A stretch of DNA of 64,000 bases, taken from positions 58,462 through 122,461 of the forward strand of contig CAVXLJ010000021.1 of the NCBI GenBank assembly GCA_963762605.1, in the 5' to 3' direction. The notes beneath the pieces are model-generated. The model ran no database searches. It was not told the origin of the DNA and saw only the letters and a program-made list of their open reading frames with translations. The translations under genes and the position numbers were made by a program. Of the stretch, positions 15,291-23,522 are shown piece by piece (the first letter of the stretch is position 1; every line of letters starts with the position of its first letter). The DNA is from CAVSRC01 sp963762605 (GTDB lineage Bacteria > Pseudomonadota > Alphaproteobacteria > Rhizobiales > Kaistiaceae).

Positions 15291-17897
15291 CTATGCCGCG
15301 GATGCGGCCGACGGCCGGGCGACGAAGGCGCGTTCCGGTATGCCGGCTTTGAGCAGGCTGGCGAACTGGTGCGGCGGCACCGGCCGGCTGAAGTAATAGC
15401 CCTGCACCTCGTCGCATTGCTGCGCCAGGAGAAATGCCAGTTCTTCGGCGGTCTCCACGCCTTCGGCGACGACCCGCAGCTTGAGACTGCGGGCAAGCGC
15501 GATGATTGCCGTCACGATGATCGTGTCGTCGCCGCCGTTGCTGATCTGGCGGACGAAGCTCTGGTCGATCTTGAGGGCGTCGACGGGGAACTTGCGCAGA
15601 TAGCTCAGGCTGGAATAGCCGGTGCCGAAATCGTCGATCGCCACCTGCACCCCTTTTTCTCTCAGGGCCTGGAGAATCGACGCGGCGGACTCGGCTTGCT
15701 TCACAAGCACGCTCTCGGTGAGCTCCAGTTCGAGCTGGTGCGCATCGATCCCGGTTTCGGAGAGCGTCGCAAACACGCCTTCGAGAAAGGTGTCCTCGCG
15801 GAACTCCATCGCCGAGACGTTGACGGCCATGGTCAGCGCCGGCAGCCCGGCGTCGGCCCAGGTGCGCGTCTGTTTGCAGGCCTCGCGCAGCACCCAGGCG
15901 CCGATCGGCCGGATCAGGCCGCATTCCTCGGCGACCGAGATGAATTGCCCCGGCGGGACCAGTCCGCGCGTCGGATGGTTCCAGCGGATCAGCGCCTCGG
16001 CACCGGTGATCCTCCTGCTGCTCAGATCGATCTTCGGCTGGTAGTGCACGGCCAGCTCGCGCCGCTCCAAAGCGCGGCGCAGGCCCTCCTCGATGGATTG
16101 CCGTTCCACCGCGCGCACGTTCATGGCCGGCATGAAGAACTGATAGCCTTGGCGACCTTTTTCCTTCGCCTGGTACATCGCCATGTCGGCATTCTTGATG
16201 AGCGTCTCCGCGTTTCCGCCGTCGTCGGGATAGACGCTGACGCCGATGCTGGCGGTGATGTGCAGATCCCGCTCGTTGATGGTGTGGGTCCGCATTACCT
16301 GCTTCAGCATTCTGCGCGCCAGAATCGCGGTGTCTTCCTCCTGTTCGATCTCCGAGAGAAGGACGACGAATTCATCGCCGCCCTGGCGGCTCACGGTGTC
16401 GGAGGCCCGAACGCAGCCAAGCAGGCGCTGCGCGATCGACTTGAGCAGCTCGTCGCCGGTGGGATGCCCGAGCGAATCGTTGATGTGCTTGAACCCGTCG
16501 ACATCGAGGAACAGAACCGCGACCTTGTTGGCATGGCGGTCGGCGCGAACGATCGCCTGGCCGATGCGGTCCTTCAGAAGCATGCGATTGGGCAGCCCGG
16601 TGAGGGTGTCGTGCTCGGCCGCATGGGCCATCTTCAGAGTCATCGCCAGGGCCTCGGCCTCGGCCGCCTTGCGCACACTGATGTCGCGGATCGCCGCGGT
16701 CACCAGGATGCCCTCGTCATTCTCCAGCGGGCTCAGCATGATCTCGACGGGAAAGGCGCTGCCGTCCTTGCGGCGCGCCGTCAGCTCGATGCCGGTGCCG
16801 ATCTGCTGCGCCAGCGCTTCAGCCGCCGTCCGCGTGCTGTCGGCGATCAGCCGCTCGGCGAAACCTTGCGGAATGATGTTGGTGACCCTCTGGCCGAGCA
16901 GCTCGTCGCGAGGATAGCCGAACTGCTTCTCGGCCTGCAGATTGAGGAGAACGATCTCGCCCTCCTCATTCACCACCACCATGGCGTCGGGCGCCGCTTC
17001 GAGAAGCCCGCGATAGCGGCCCTCCATCTGCGCCAGATGTTCCTCGGCCGCCTTGCGTACGCTGATGTCGCGGATCGCCGCGGTCACCAGAATGCCCTCG
17101 TCATTCTCCAGCGGGCTCAGCATGATCTCGACGGGAAAGGCATGGCCGTTCTTGCAGCGCGCCGTCAGCTCGATCCCGGTGCCGATCTGCTGCGCCAGCG
17201 CTTCAGCCGCCGTCCGCGTGCTGTCGGCGATCAGCCGCTCGGCGAAGCCCTGCGGAATGATGTTGGTGACCTTCTGGCCGAGCAGCTCGTCGCGGGAATA
17301 GCCGAACTGCTTCTCGGCCTGCAGATTGAGGAGAACGATCTCGCCCTCCTCGTTCACCACGACCATGGCGTCGGGCGCCGCTTCGAGGAGCCCGCGATAG
17401 CGGCCCTCCATCTGGGCCAGTTGTTCCTCGGCCGCCTTGCGCACACTGATGTCGCGGATCGCCGCGGTCACCAGGATGCCCTCGTCATTCTCCATCGGGC
17501 TCAGCATGATCTCGACGGGAAAGGCGCTGCCGTCCTTGCGGCGCGCCGTCAGCTCGATGCCGGTGCCGATCTGCTGCGCCAGAGCCTCGGCGGCGGTGCG
17601 CGTGCTGTCGGCGATCAGCCGCTCGGCGAAGCCTTGCGGAATGATGTTGGTGACCTTCTGGCCGAGCAGCTCGTCGCGAGGATAGCCGAACTGCTTCTCG
17701 GCCTGCAGATTGAGGAGAACGATCTCGCCCTCCTCATTCACCACGACCATGGCGTCGGGCGCCGCTTCGAGAAGCCCGCGATAGCGGCCCTCCATCTGCG
17801 CCAGATGTTCATCCGCCGCGTTGCGCGCGCCAACATCGCCGATCGCCTGCGCGGGCTGCGGCCGGCTGCGTGGCATTGGGCTCGTCTTGGAACGCAT
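15291..17897 (-). CDS. c-di-GMP enzyme: three tandem PAS domains, GGDEF, EAL
   Basis: The protein has 868 residues. Three nearly identical PAS units of 128 residues each occupy about residues 28-413 (each begins LAQMEGRYRGLLEAAPDAMV and ends RDISVRKAAEE). GGDEF follows near residue 504 (SRQGGDEFVVLL), so diguanylate cyclase activity is possible. EAL follows with EALIRW near residue 632, ELTES and IDDFGTGYSS near residue 751, so phosphodiesterase activity is also possible. The family makes or breaks cyclic di-GMP, here in response to small ligands or light bound by PAS. ATG 17897 is chosen because GGAGG lies 8 bases upstream; the longer frame begins at 17936. No membrane helix is seen. Confidence 0.92.
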   Translation of the reverse strand: MRSKTSPMPRSRPQPAQAIGDVGARNAADEHLAQMEGRYRGLLEAAPDAMVVVNEEGEIVLLNLQAEKQFGYPRDELLGQKVTNIIPQGFAERLIADSTRTAAEALAQQIGTGIELTARRKDGSAFPVEIMLSPMENDEGILVTAAIRDISVRKAAEEQLAQMEGRYRGLLEAAPDAMVVVNEEGEIVLLNLQAEKQFGYSRDELLGQKVTNIIPQGFAERLIADSTRTAAEALAQQIGTGIELTARCKNGHAFPVEIMLSPLENDEGILVTAAIRDISVRKAAEEHLAQMEGRYRGLLEAAPDAMVVVNEEGEIVLLNLQAEKQFGYPRDELLGQRVTNIIPQGFAERLIADSTRTAAEALAQQIGTGIELTARRKDGSAFPVEIMLSPLENDEGILVTAAIRDISVRKAAEAEALAMTLKMAHAAEHDTLTGLPNRMLLKDRIGQAIVRADRHANKVAVLFLDVDGFKHINDSLGHPTGDELLKSIAQRLLGCVRASDTVSRQGGDEFVVLLSEIEQEEDTAILARRMLKQVMRTHTINERDLHITASIGVSVYPDDGGNAETLIKNADMAMYQAKEKGRQGYQFFMPAMNVRAVERQSIEEGLRRALERRELAVHYQPKIDLSSRRITGAEALIRWNHPTRGLVPPGQFISVAEECGLIRPIGAWVLREACKQTRTWADAGLPALTMAVNVSAMEFREDTFLEGVFATLSETGIDAHQLELELTESVLVKQAESAASILQALREKGVQVAIDDFGTGYSSLSYLRKFPVDALKIDQSFVRQISNGGDDTIIVTAIIALARSLKLRVVAEGVETAEELAFLLAQQCDEVQGYYFSRPVPPHQFASLLKAGIPERAFVARPSAASAA
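16660..17811 (-). repeat. Three tandem 384-bp repeats encoding the PAS domains
   Basis: The same sequence recurs with a period of 384 bases (128 codons), for example the segment CGGATCGCCGCGGTCACCAG near 16690, 17074 and 17458. By eye, only a handful of base changes separate the copies, mostly silent or conservative (for instance DGSAFPVEIMLSPM against NGHAFPVEIMLSPL). This is a recent tandem expansion or a copy kept alike by gene conversion. Confidence 0.85.
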
Positions 17898-18042
17898 GGC
17901 ACTGGCCTCCGCGGCTGAAGTGGCCGGGGCACACAACCGACAGCTATGCCCAATAGATTAACCGCCTGTGCCAGATTGCCGCGGATTCGATGGCAATCGC
18001 ATTGGATTGCGTCGGAAGGGGGAGGGCGGCGGCCCGCGCCGC

Positions 18043-18981
18043 TCAGCCGGCCGCCCGCCGGCGCGCCGCGCGGCCGGCAAAGAGCAGGCCGTACATGCCG
18101 AAGACGATGGCGACCATGGCGAGCATCTGGGTGCCGGTGATCGCCGCCCCGGCGAAGACCACCGCGATCAGCATGGTCACCGCCGGCGAGGGCACCTCGA
18201 TGGCGCTGGCCACCGACACGTCGATGTTGCGGATGGCCTGGAACCAGAAGATCAGCTCGACGTAGTAGGCGGCCCCCATGATGAAGGCGGCGCGCTGCAG
18301 GCCGGGGTCGGTGAGGCCGGCAAGCACCCGGCGGGGATCGCCGATGGCGAGCACGAGTACGCCGAGGAAGACGCCGGAGACGAGCAGGCGCGACAGCGTC
18401 ACCTGGTTCAGCGTCATCCGGGTACGGTTCAGCACCTGGGTCTTGAGCAGCAGGTGCGCTGCGGTCCACAACACCGGAATGCCGAGCGCAAAGACCGACC
18501 ACCACGAGATGTCGTCGGGGCGGAAGGTGCCGTTGGTGGTCAGATAGATCAGCGCCGCGATCATCAGCGCGGTGAAGGCGAGCTCGGGGAGCGTCTTGCG
18601 TTTCTTGAGGAAGATCGCCTCGGCCAGCATGGTCATGAAGGGATAGGCCTGCAGCACGATCGCCATGCTCACCGGCCCGGCCTTCTCGGCGGCGACCACA
18701 TACATGTAGGTCGCCAGGCCGAACATGATGCCGGTCGAGACCGCGACCGCGATCGTCCAATTGCGGCTTCTGCCGGCGCCGGCCGCCTCGAACAGGCCGC
18801 GCTGGCCTTGCGCCCGTTCACGCAGAAAGAGCGGCAGGGCCGAGAGGATCTGCCAGATGGTCAGCCAGACGGTGAAGGTCAGCCCGTCGAAGCTCGCCGG
18901 CCGCGCATTGGCCAGAACCGGCAAGACGCCGAGAATGCCCAGACAGGCGAAGGCAGAGAGCACGCCAAGGCGGGGATTCAT
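18043..18981 (-). CDS. EamA/DMT-family transporter
   Basis: The protein has 312 residues with about ten hydrophobic segments arranged as two EamA repeats. Diagnostic text includes LTVWLTIWQILSALPLFL near residue 40, SMAIVLQAYPFMTMLAEAIF and the C-terminal repeat with VELIFWFQAIRNIDVSVASA. The DMT family exports metabolites such as amino acids or their analogues, and the substrate cannot be told from sequence. The ATG at 18979-18981 is taken; a GC-rich longer frame to 19218 has no membrane start. It is separated by 145 bases from the PAS-GGDEF-EAL gene on the same strand, and a repeat cluster lies upstream. Confidence 0.85.
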   Translation of the reverse strand: MNPRLGVLSAFACLGILGVLPVLANARPASFDGLTFTVWLTIWQILSALPLFLRERAQGQRGLFEAAGAGRSRNWTIAVAVSTGIMFGLATYMYVVAAEKAGPVSMAIVLQAYPFMTMLAEAIFLKKRKTLPELAFTALMIAALIYLTTNGTFRPDDISWWSVFALGIPVLWTAAHLLLKTQVLNRTRMTLNQVTLSRLLVSGVFLGVLVLAIGDPRRVLAGLTDPGLQRAAFIMGAAYYVELIFWFQAIRNIDVSVASAIEVPSPAVTMLIAVVFAGAAITGTQMLAMVAIVFGMYGLLFAGRAARRRAAG

Positions 18982-19553
18982 GCGGGCCGCCTCAAGGCGG
19001 GGAGGGATTCGGGCGGAAGCTTTAGCGCCGGGGAGGGCGGCAGGGAAGTGAAAGAGAGGTGCGCTATGCCACGGCGGTCGCGCGTCCGCGCGGGGTGCGG
19101 CGCCGCGGAGCGGGGGACGCCGCAATTTCCATTCCTCCCTCCTTGCGGGGCAGGGCAATTGCATTTGGGCACGCTCCCTCGCCCCATTGGGGAGAGGGCT
19201 CCGCGCCTTGGCGAGCAAGCGAGCTTAGGCGCGGAGGGTGAGGGGGCGTCGGCCCATCCGGATATCTTGGCTCCCCCTCACCCGGATCGATCCGCTGGCG
19301 CGGCTCGATCCGACCTCTCCCCGCCGGGGAGAGGTGTCGCGCCGTGCCATATGCGATTTCCCTTCCCGCATCGGGGAGGGTGGCCGGCGAGCGCCGGCCG
19401 GGTGGGGCGATCAGGACGAACTCGCCGCCCGCTCGTTGCCGATCGGTCGGGAACGCATCACAACGTGCTCCCATCCCTCCCCGGAACGGGGAGGGGGGGA
19501 CCACGCGTAGCGTGGTGGGTGGGGTGACGACGACGTGAAGTCGAGCCGATGCG
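18982..19553. repeat. Intergenic REP-like repeat cluster
   Basis: No gene is seen in these 572 bases. The region has at least five palindrome-bearing units: CCCATTGGGGAGAGGG (19189-19204), CGCGCCTTGGCGAG...GGTGAGGGG (about 19200-19250), a unit near 19271-19340 ending CCCCGCCGGGGAGAGG, one at 19358-19414 with GGTGGCCGGCGAGCGCCGG, and one at 19474-19526 that matches the unit inside uvrB (13361-13412). The units share a stem (CTCCCC...GGGGAG), a second stem of GC-rich arms, and the tail GGGTGGGG. Confidence 0.7.
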
Positions 19554-19784
19554 TCAGCGGCGGCCGGTGCGCACCAGGCGCGGGATGTCGCTGCGCACGA
19601 TGCCGAGGTCGCGCAGCACGGCCTCGTCGGCATCGGCGAGCCGGTGCACCGAGCGGCGCTCGCTCCACCAGTGTGCGATCGCCGTTGCGGCGGTGAAGAG
19701 CAGCCGGTCGATCGGCGGCGGATTGAAGGCGCCCACCGGCTTGATGTGGCCGGCAGTGCCTGGATTGAGGCTGATCAGGGACAT
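19554..19784 (-). CDS. DUF1127-domain small protein
   Basis: The protein has 76 residues. The C-terminal half holds the DUF1127 signature: WWSERRSVHRLADADEAVLR then DLGIVRSDIPRLVRT. Such proteins are abundant in alphaproteobacteria and some contribute to RNA turnover and phosphate responses, but the role of this one is unknown. The start is ATG 19784, supported by GGAGGGAG 6 bases upstream; a longer frame has no support. It is flanked on both sides by palindrome clusters. Confidence 0.85.
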   Translation of the reverse strand: MSLISLNPGTAGHIKPVGAFNPPPIDRLLFTAATAIAHWWSERRSVHRLADADEAVLRDLGIVRSDIPRLVRTGRR

Positions 19785-20283
19785 TTTGCTTCTCCCTCCG
19801 GGCAACGAAGGAAGGCGCCCGCGGCGTGGGTCCCGCGGACCGGTCCTTGGCACCGGGGGGCTTGCTCCCGATGCCGTCGTCACCCGGCTGCGCCGCCCGC
19901 GCCGTCCGCTCCCGCGGACCAGCTGGCAGGGCTGCGCACGGATTGGATTATACGCCCTTTTGGGTAAACCGAGTGTATGCGGGGAGGGGACAATCGCGGA
20001 TATTTGTTGGGTGCCCGGCCATCCGCGTTTTCTTCAATATATACCCCCCCACCCGAAATTCGCTTCGCTGTCGCTCAACGAATTTCGACCTCCCCGCGAA
20101 GGGGAGGTTGGGCGCAGTGCTTGCAGCATACTCCCTCCCTCCCCCGCGTGAGCGCGGGGAGGGTGGCCGGCGTAGCCGGTCGGGTGGGGGCATGAAGCCC
20201 GTAGGTCGGAACAGCGAACCACGTTCCGCCGCTGTCGCCAGCAGTAGGTCGTGCGGCGGGTTGCGCCTGCGAGCCGACCCGAC
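19785..20283. repeat. Intergenic region with REP-like and GTAGGTCG-type repeats
   Basis: No gene is seen. From about 20041 onward the region holds CGAAATTCG...CGAATTTCG (inverted arms near 20051 and 20080), CCTCCCCGCGAAGGGGAGG (about 20091-20109), a unit at 20143-20190 (CCCCGCGTGAGCGCGGGGAG and GGCCGGCGTAGCCGG), and arms GTAGGTCGG (about 20209) with CCGACCTAC-type ends near 20270-20286. The last family is the widespread GTAGGTCG intergenic repeat type. The first 250 bases (19785-20040) are GC-rich and unremarkable except for an AT-rich patch near 19945-19980. Confidence 0.6.
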
Positions 20284-20610
20284 CTACGCGTTGGGTTCCC
20301 CCATATGCACCGCCAGCCAGACGGTCGGCGCATTCGCCGCGGTCCAGGTGACGCGATGGCGTTTGTGGGCGGGCAGGAAGACGTAGTCGCCGGGTGAAAG
20401 CGTCATCTCGGCTTCGCCTTCGATCGCCAGCCCGGCGGCGCCCGACAGCAGGATCACCCATTCGTCATGGGCCTGGTCGTACCAGAAGCCGGGCGGCGAG
20501 GCCTGTCCGGTGGAGACGATGCGCTCGATTCTCAGGCCCGGCTGGGCGAGGAGATCGGTCAACTCCTCCTCGGGCGTGGCGGCGGGCAGGTCGGCGAAGA
20601 TGTTAGGCAT
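20284..20610 (-). CDS. Cupin-domain protein
   Basis: The protein has 108 residues. A single cupin barrel is visible with the metal-binding patterns: WYDQAHDEWVILLSGAAGLAI, with the His/Glu pair typical of cupin motif 1 but here His-x-Glu only, and LSPGDYVFLPAHKRHRVTW, with a conserved His of motif 2. Cupins of this type bind small ligands or metals, and the function is not determinable. ATG 20610 is preferred because GGGGAGGGAG lies 6 bases upstream. A longer frame to 20670 adds residues with no support. It is monocistronic. Confidence 0.8.
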   Translation of the reverse strand: MPNIFADLPAATPEEELTDLLAQPGLRIERIVSTGQASPPGFWYDQAHDEWVILLSGAAGLAIEGEAEMTLSPGDYVFLPAHKRHRVTWTAANAPTVWLAVHMGEPNA

Positions 20611-20766
20611 TGATTCTCCCTCCCCGTCGTGGCCGAGCGTCGCCCCGACCATCCACGTCTTTGCGATCACTCTCTTAAGTAGCCATTAGTCTTTACAACA
20701 ACCGAAGGGTGCGTCAGGCGGAAAGACGTGATCATTGTCGGTCGTTTCATTGGTTGGAGGCTAGCA

Positions 20767-21039
20767 ATGATGAAGAGAGCATTGGCCGTCATCGGCCTCG
20801 TCGTCTTCCTTGCGCCGGTCACGGCATCCGCGTCGACCAATCTCTTGGATCAGATCAACCAGTGGGTCGCGGCGCAGCGGCACTATAGCCCGGTCCCGAA
20901 GCCGACCATCGCGGCCGGCGGCGTCGAGCTGGCGCGGTCGGGCTGCTGTTCGCATCATGGCGGTGTCGCCGGATGCGATACGGCGACAGGGCATGCGCTC
21001 TGCGGCGATGGGTCGGACAGCCCGTCGTGCGGATGCTGA
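20767..21039 (+). CDS. Small exported Cys/His-rich protein
   Basis: The protein has 90 residues with a signal peptide (ALAVIGLVVFLAPVTASA). The mature C-terminus carries Cys at 60, 61, 70, 79, 88 and 90 with His63 and His64, in the pattern CCSHHGGVAGC then HALCGDGSDSPSCGC. This is a recurring short motif seen in bacterial small proteins, probably binding a metal or stabilised by disulfides. The start is ATG 20767, preceded by TTGGAGGC. GC content around it (20640-20770) is lower than the surroundings. No partner is evident. Confidence 0.6.
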   Translation: MMKRALAVIGLVVFLAPVTASASTNLLDQINQWVAAQRHYSPVPKPTIAAGGVELARSGCCSHHGGVAGCDTATGHALCGDGSDSPSCGC

Positions 21040-21044
21040 AGGAG

Positions 21045-21240
21045 CACGACCCCCTCCTATCCTCCCCCTTGCAGGGGGAGGGAGAGTTCATGGCCGCGTC
21101 ATCTTCACATGACCGCATTGCGTCTCGCTGAGGCGCTGCGATAAGGCCGTCGCTCGCGACGTTCTCCCTCCTCCCTCTGAAAGGGGGAGGGCTTCGCCTC
21201 TTGGGAGCGCAGCGACCTAGAGGCGAAGGGAGGGGGTAGG
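21045..21240. repeat. REP-like repeat units
   Basis: CCTCCCCCTTGCAGGGGGAG (near 21060-21080) forms a hairpin. A second unit runs from about 21162 to 21235, with inverted arms CTTCGCCTCT (21192-21201) and AGAGGCGAAG (21219-21228) and the tail AGGGGG. No gene is seen between 21040 and 21306. Confidence 0.6.
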
Positions 21241-21306
21241 CGCGCGCAAGGCCCGTCCGTGCGGCCGAGGCCGCCATGTCGCCCGAATCGCCGTTATGAT
21301 GGCGCG

Positions 21307-21837
21307 ATGACCGCCTATGTCGCCCTGCTGCGCGCCGTCAATGTCGGCGGGCGCGGCGTCAAGATGGCCGATTTGCGAACCCTGTTCGCCGATCTCGGCT
21401 TCGCCGATGCGCGCACCCATCTGCAAAGCGGCAATGTGATCTTCACGGCACATGGCGACCGCGCCCAGATCGCCGCGACCATCGAGGCGGGCATCGTCGA
21501 TCGCTTCGGCTTCCGTTCGGAAACCATGCTGCGCACGGCAAGCGAGATGGAGCGGCTTGCCGGCCGCAACCCGTTTCCCGAAATGGCGGAAAAGGATCCC
21601 AGCCACCTCGTGGTCATGTTCCTCGCCGGCCTGCCGGACGCGGAGGATCGCGCCGCGCTCAGAATGGAATGGGACGGGCCGGAGACTTGGGCTGCCATCG
21701 GCGCCGACCTGTTCATCTGCTATCCCAAGGGCATCGGCCGGTCGAAGCTCAAATTCAAGTTGAAGACGCCGGGCACCGGACGCAACTGGACCGTCGTTCA
21801 GGCGCTGGCGGCGATGCTTGCTGAATCCAGCGGATGA
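21307..21837 (+). CDS. DUF1697 family protein
   Basis: The protein has 176 residues. It has the full signature: MTAYVALLRAVNVGGRGVKM near the start, then LRTLFADLGFADARTHLQSG with NVIF, and GTGRNWTVVQALAAML at the end. These are diagnostic of DUF1697. The family is of unknown function and is often a stand-alone cytoplasmic protein. ATG 21307 is taken, with the frame otherwise running upstream to 21259 without support. It follows a repeat cluster and precedes a small Lys-rich gene by 90 bases. Confidence 0.85.
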   Translation: MTAYVALLRAVNVGGRGVKMADLRTLFADLGFADARTHLQSGNVIFTAHGDRAQIAATIEAGIVDRFGFRSETMLRTASEMERLAGRNPFPEMAEKDPSHLVVMFLAGLPDAEDRAALRMEWDGPETWAAIGADLFICYPKGIGRSKLKFKLKTPGTGRNWTVVQALAAMLAESSG

Positions 21838-21927
21838 CCCAGGTCAATTCACAGCGGCGCACGGGGCGCGTAGTATTTCCGGCGCCGGTGTGCGTCGCGC
21901 GCCGCCTGCAGCGAAGGAGGAAGCCTC

Positions 21928-22077
21928 ATGTCTAAGGGACGCGACAGGCCATCCCACGAAAAGAAGAAACCGAAGTCCGACAAGAACAAGAAAAACAAGC
22001 ATCAGCCATTCGGCGGCAAGACACCCTCGGCGGTGATGGCCACCATGCATCCGGACGAAGCGAAGAAGCAGCAGTAG
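21928..22077 (+). CDS. 49-residue Lys-rich small protein
   Basis: The product runs from ATG 21928 to TAG 22075-22077. It has 49 residues, with a Lys/Asn-rich centre (EKKKPKSDKNKKNKHQPFGG) and a C-terminal PDEAKKQQ. A very strong Shine-Dalgarno AAGGAGGAAG lies 5 bases upstream, so translation is likely. I do not recognise a domain. Charge suggests binding to nucleic acid or ribosomes, but this is inference. It lies 90 bases after DUF1697 and 57 bases before DUF72, all on the same strand, so it may be in one transcript. Confidence 0.65.
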   Translation: MSKGRDRPSHEKKKPKSDKNKKNKHQPFGGKTPSAVMATMHPDEAKKQQ

Positions 22078-22134
22078 CCGGCATCCGGCGCGGGCGGCCG
22101 CCGGCGTCGCCCGCCGGTCCGCAGCGGGGGGAAC

Positions 22135-22917
22135 ATGATCCGCGTCGGCATCGGCGGCTGGACCTTTGAGCCGTGGCGCGGGACCTTCTATCCGCAAGGT
22201 CTCAAGCATGCCGACGAGCTGAGATACGCGGCGGAGCGGCTCACCGCGATCGAGATCAACGGCACCTTCTATCGCACCCAGTCGGCGGCGAGCTTCGCCA
22301 AGTGGCGCGACGAGACGCCGGAGGGGTTCGTCTTCGCGGTCAAGGGCCACCGCGCCGTGGTCAATAGACGCGTGCTGGGCGAGGCCGGCGAGGCGCTCGC
22401 CTGGTTCCTGAAATCGGGCGTCACCGAGCTCGGTCCCAAGCTCGGCCCGCTGCTGTGGCAGTTCGCCCCTGTCAAGAAATTCGACCCGGACGATTTCGGC
22501 GCCTTCCTGGCGCTGCTGCCGAAGGCCGCCGATGGCCTGAAGCTCCGCCACGTGGTCGAGGTGCGCTCGCAGAACTTCCTGGTGCCGGAATTCGTGGCGC
22601 TGGCGCGCAAGCACAACGTCGCCATCGCCTACGCCCATTCCGACGACTATCCGGCGATCGCCGATGTCACCGCCGATTTCGTCTATGCCCGCCTGCAGAA
22701 GTCCGGGGAGCAGATCGCCACCGGCTACTCGGAGGGCGATCTCGATGCCTGGGCAAAGCGGGCGAAATCGTGGGCGGCCGGGGGCGAGGTGGACGATTTG
22801 TCGCGCTTCGGCGCCAAGCCTGCCGCGAAGAAGAAGCGCGACGTCTTCGTCTTCATGATCGCCGGCGCCAAGGTCCGTAATCCCGCGGTGGCGCAGGCTT
22901 TGATCAAGCGGCTCTAG
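22135..22917 (+). CDS. DUF72 family protein
   Basis: The protein has 260 residues. It has the classical DUF72 (YecE) layout: MIRVGIGGWTFEPWRGTFYP at the start, LTAIEINGTFYRT, FVFAVKGHRAVVNRRVLGE, GPLLWQFAP and RHVVEVRSQNF, and FVYARLQ near the end. The fold is a TIM barrel with unknown substrate. It differs from the usual C-terminus by an added basic tail (GAKPAAKKKRDVFVFMIAGA). It is on the same strand as DUF1697 and the Lys-rich gene, 190 bases before RlpA. Confidence 0.9.
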   Translation: MIRVGIGGWTFEPWRGTFYPQGLKHADELRYAAERLTAIEINGTFYRTQSAASFAKWRDETPEGFVFAVKGHRAVVNRRVLGEAGEALAWFLKSGVTELGPKLGPLLWQFAPVKKFDPDDFGAFLALLPKAADGLKLRHVVEVRSQNFLVPEFVALARKHNVAIAYAHSDDYPAIADVTADFVYARLQKSGEQIATGYSEGDLDAWAKRAKSWAAGGEVDDLSRFGAKPAAKKKRDVFVFMIAGAKVRNPAVAQALIKRL

Positions 22918-23107
22918 GCCGTCAGCAACCCCCGATTTTGTTCCATCACATCTGGAAACCGGCCGTCGCCGAAGGTGAGCGGTTGGCCGCATTCATGCCC
23001 CATTTCCCCAGGCACATCGCGCCCGGGCGCTACCGGATCTCCGGTTGTGGCCAGTGCTGGGAGGGACATGCAAACGATGCGGTTCAACAGCAAACGGAAG
23101 CCACAGA

Positions 23108-23506
23108 GTGAAAGTAAGCAAGTCACGCATTTTTGCGTTCGGGGTAGCCGTCGCGGCGTTGGTCGCGGTGGCCAGTCTTCAGTCGAGTGAAGCGTCAGCC
23201 GCCCAGTGCGGCAAGGCGTCCTGGTACAGTGCCGGCGCCAGGACGGCGAACGGCGAGAAGATGAACGCCAACGCGCTCGCCGCTGCCCATCGCAGTCTCC
23301 CCTTCGGAGCCCGCGTTCGGGTCGACAATCTCGCCAACGGCCGTTCGGTGATCGTGCGCATCAACGATCGCGGGCCCTTCATCCGCGGTCGGGTGATCGA
23401 CCTCACCCGCGGTGCAGCCGAAAGGATCGGCATGATCGGTGCCGGCACCGCCTCGGTGCGTATCACCGTCCTCAGTGGCGCCCAGCATCTGCAGGGCTGC
23501 TTCTGA
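23108..23506 (+). CDS. rlpA: RlpA-like lytic transglycosylase (septal-ring lipoprotein family)
   Basis: The protein has 132 residues. It has a signal peptide (IFAFGVAVAALVAVASL) and a double-psi beta-barrel: GKASWYSAGARTANGEKMNA, then ALAAAHRSLPFGARVRVDNL, VRINDRGPFIRGRVIDLTRG and AAERIGMIGAGTASVRITVL. These are the RlpA catalytic-domain blocks. The family cleaves denuded glycan strands. Compared with full RlpA there is no SPOR domain and no lipobox Cys, so it is a short soluble form. GTG 23108 is the most likely start; a longer frame starts upstream at 23045. Confidence 0.85.
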   Translation: MKVSKSRIFAFGVAVAALVAVASLQSSEASAAQCGKASWYSAGARTANGEKMNANALAAAHRSLPFGARVRVDNLANGRSVIVRINDRGPFIRGRVIDLTRGAAERIGMIGAGTASVRITVLSGAQHLQGCF

Positions 23507-23522
23507 GGCTCCAGCACAAGCC

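Noticed and set aside
16660..17811. Regular 384-bp repeats considered as a mobile or CRISPR-like array
   Set aside because: The repeats lie in frame within one gene and encode PAS domains.
15111..17918. Long open frame on the plus strand opposite the PAS-GGDEF-EAL gene
   Set aside because: It is an antisense shadow produced by GC-rich codon bias; the translation repeats with the PAS units and shows no recognisable domain, whereas the minus strand has clear PAS, GGDEF and EAL motifs.
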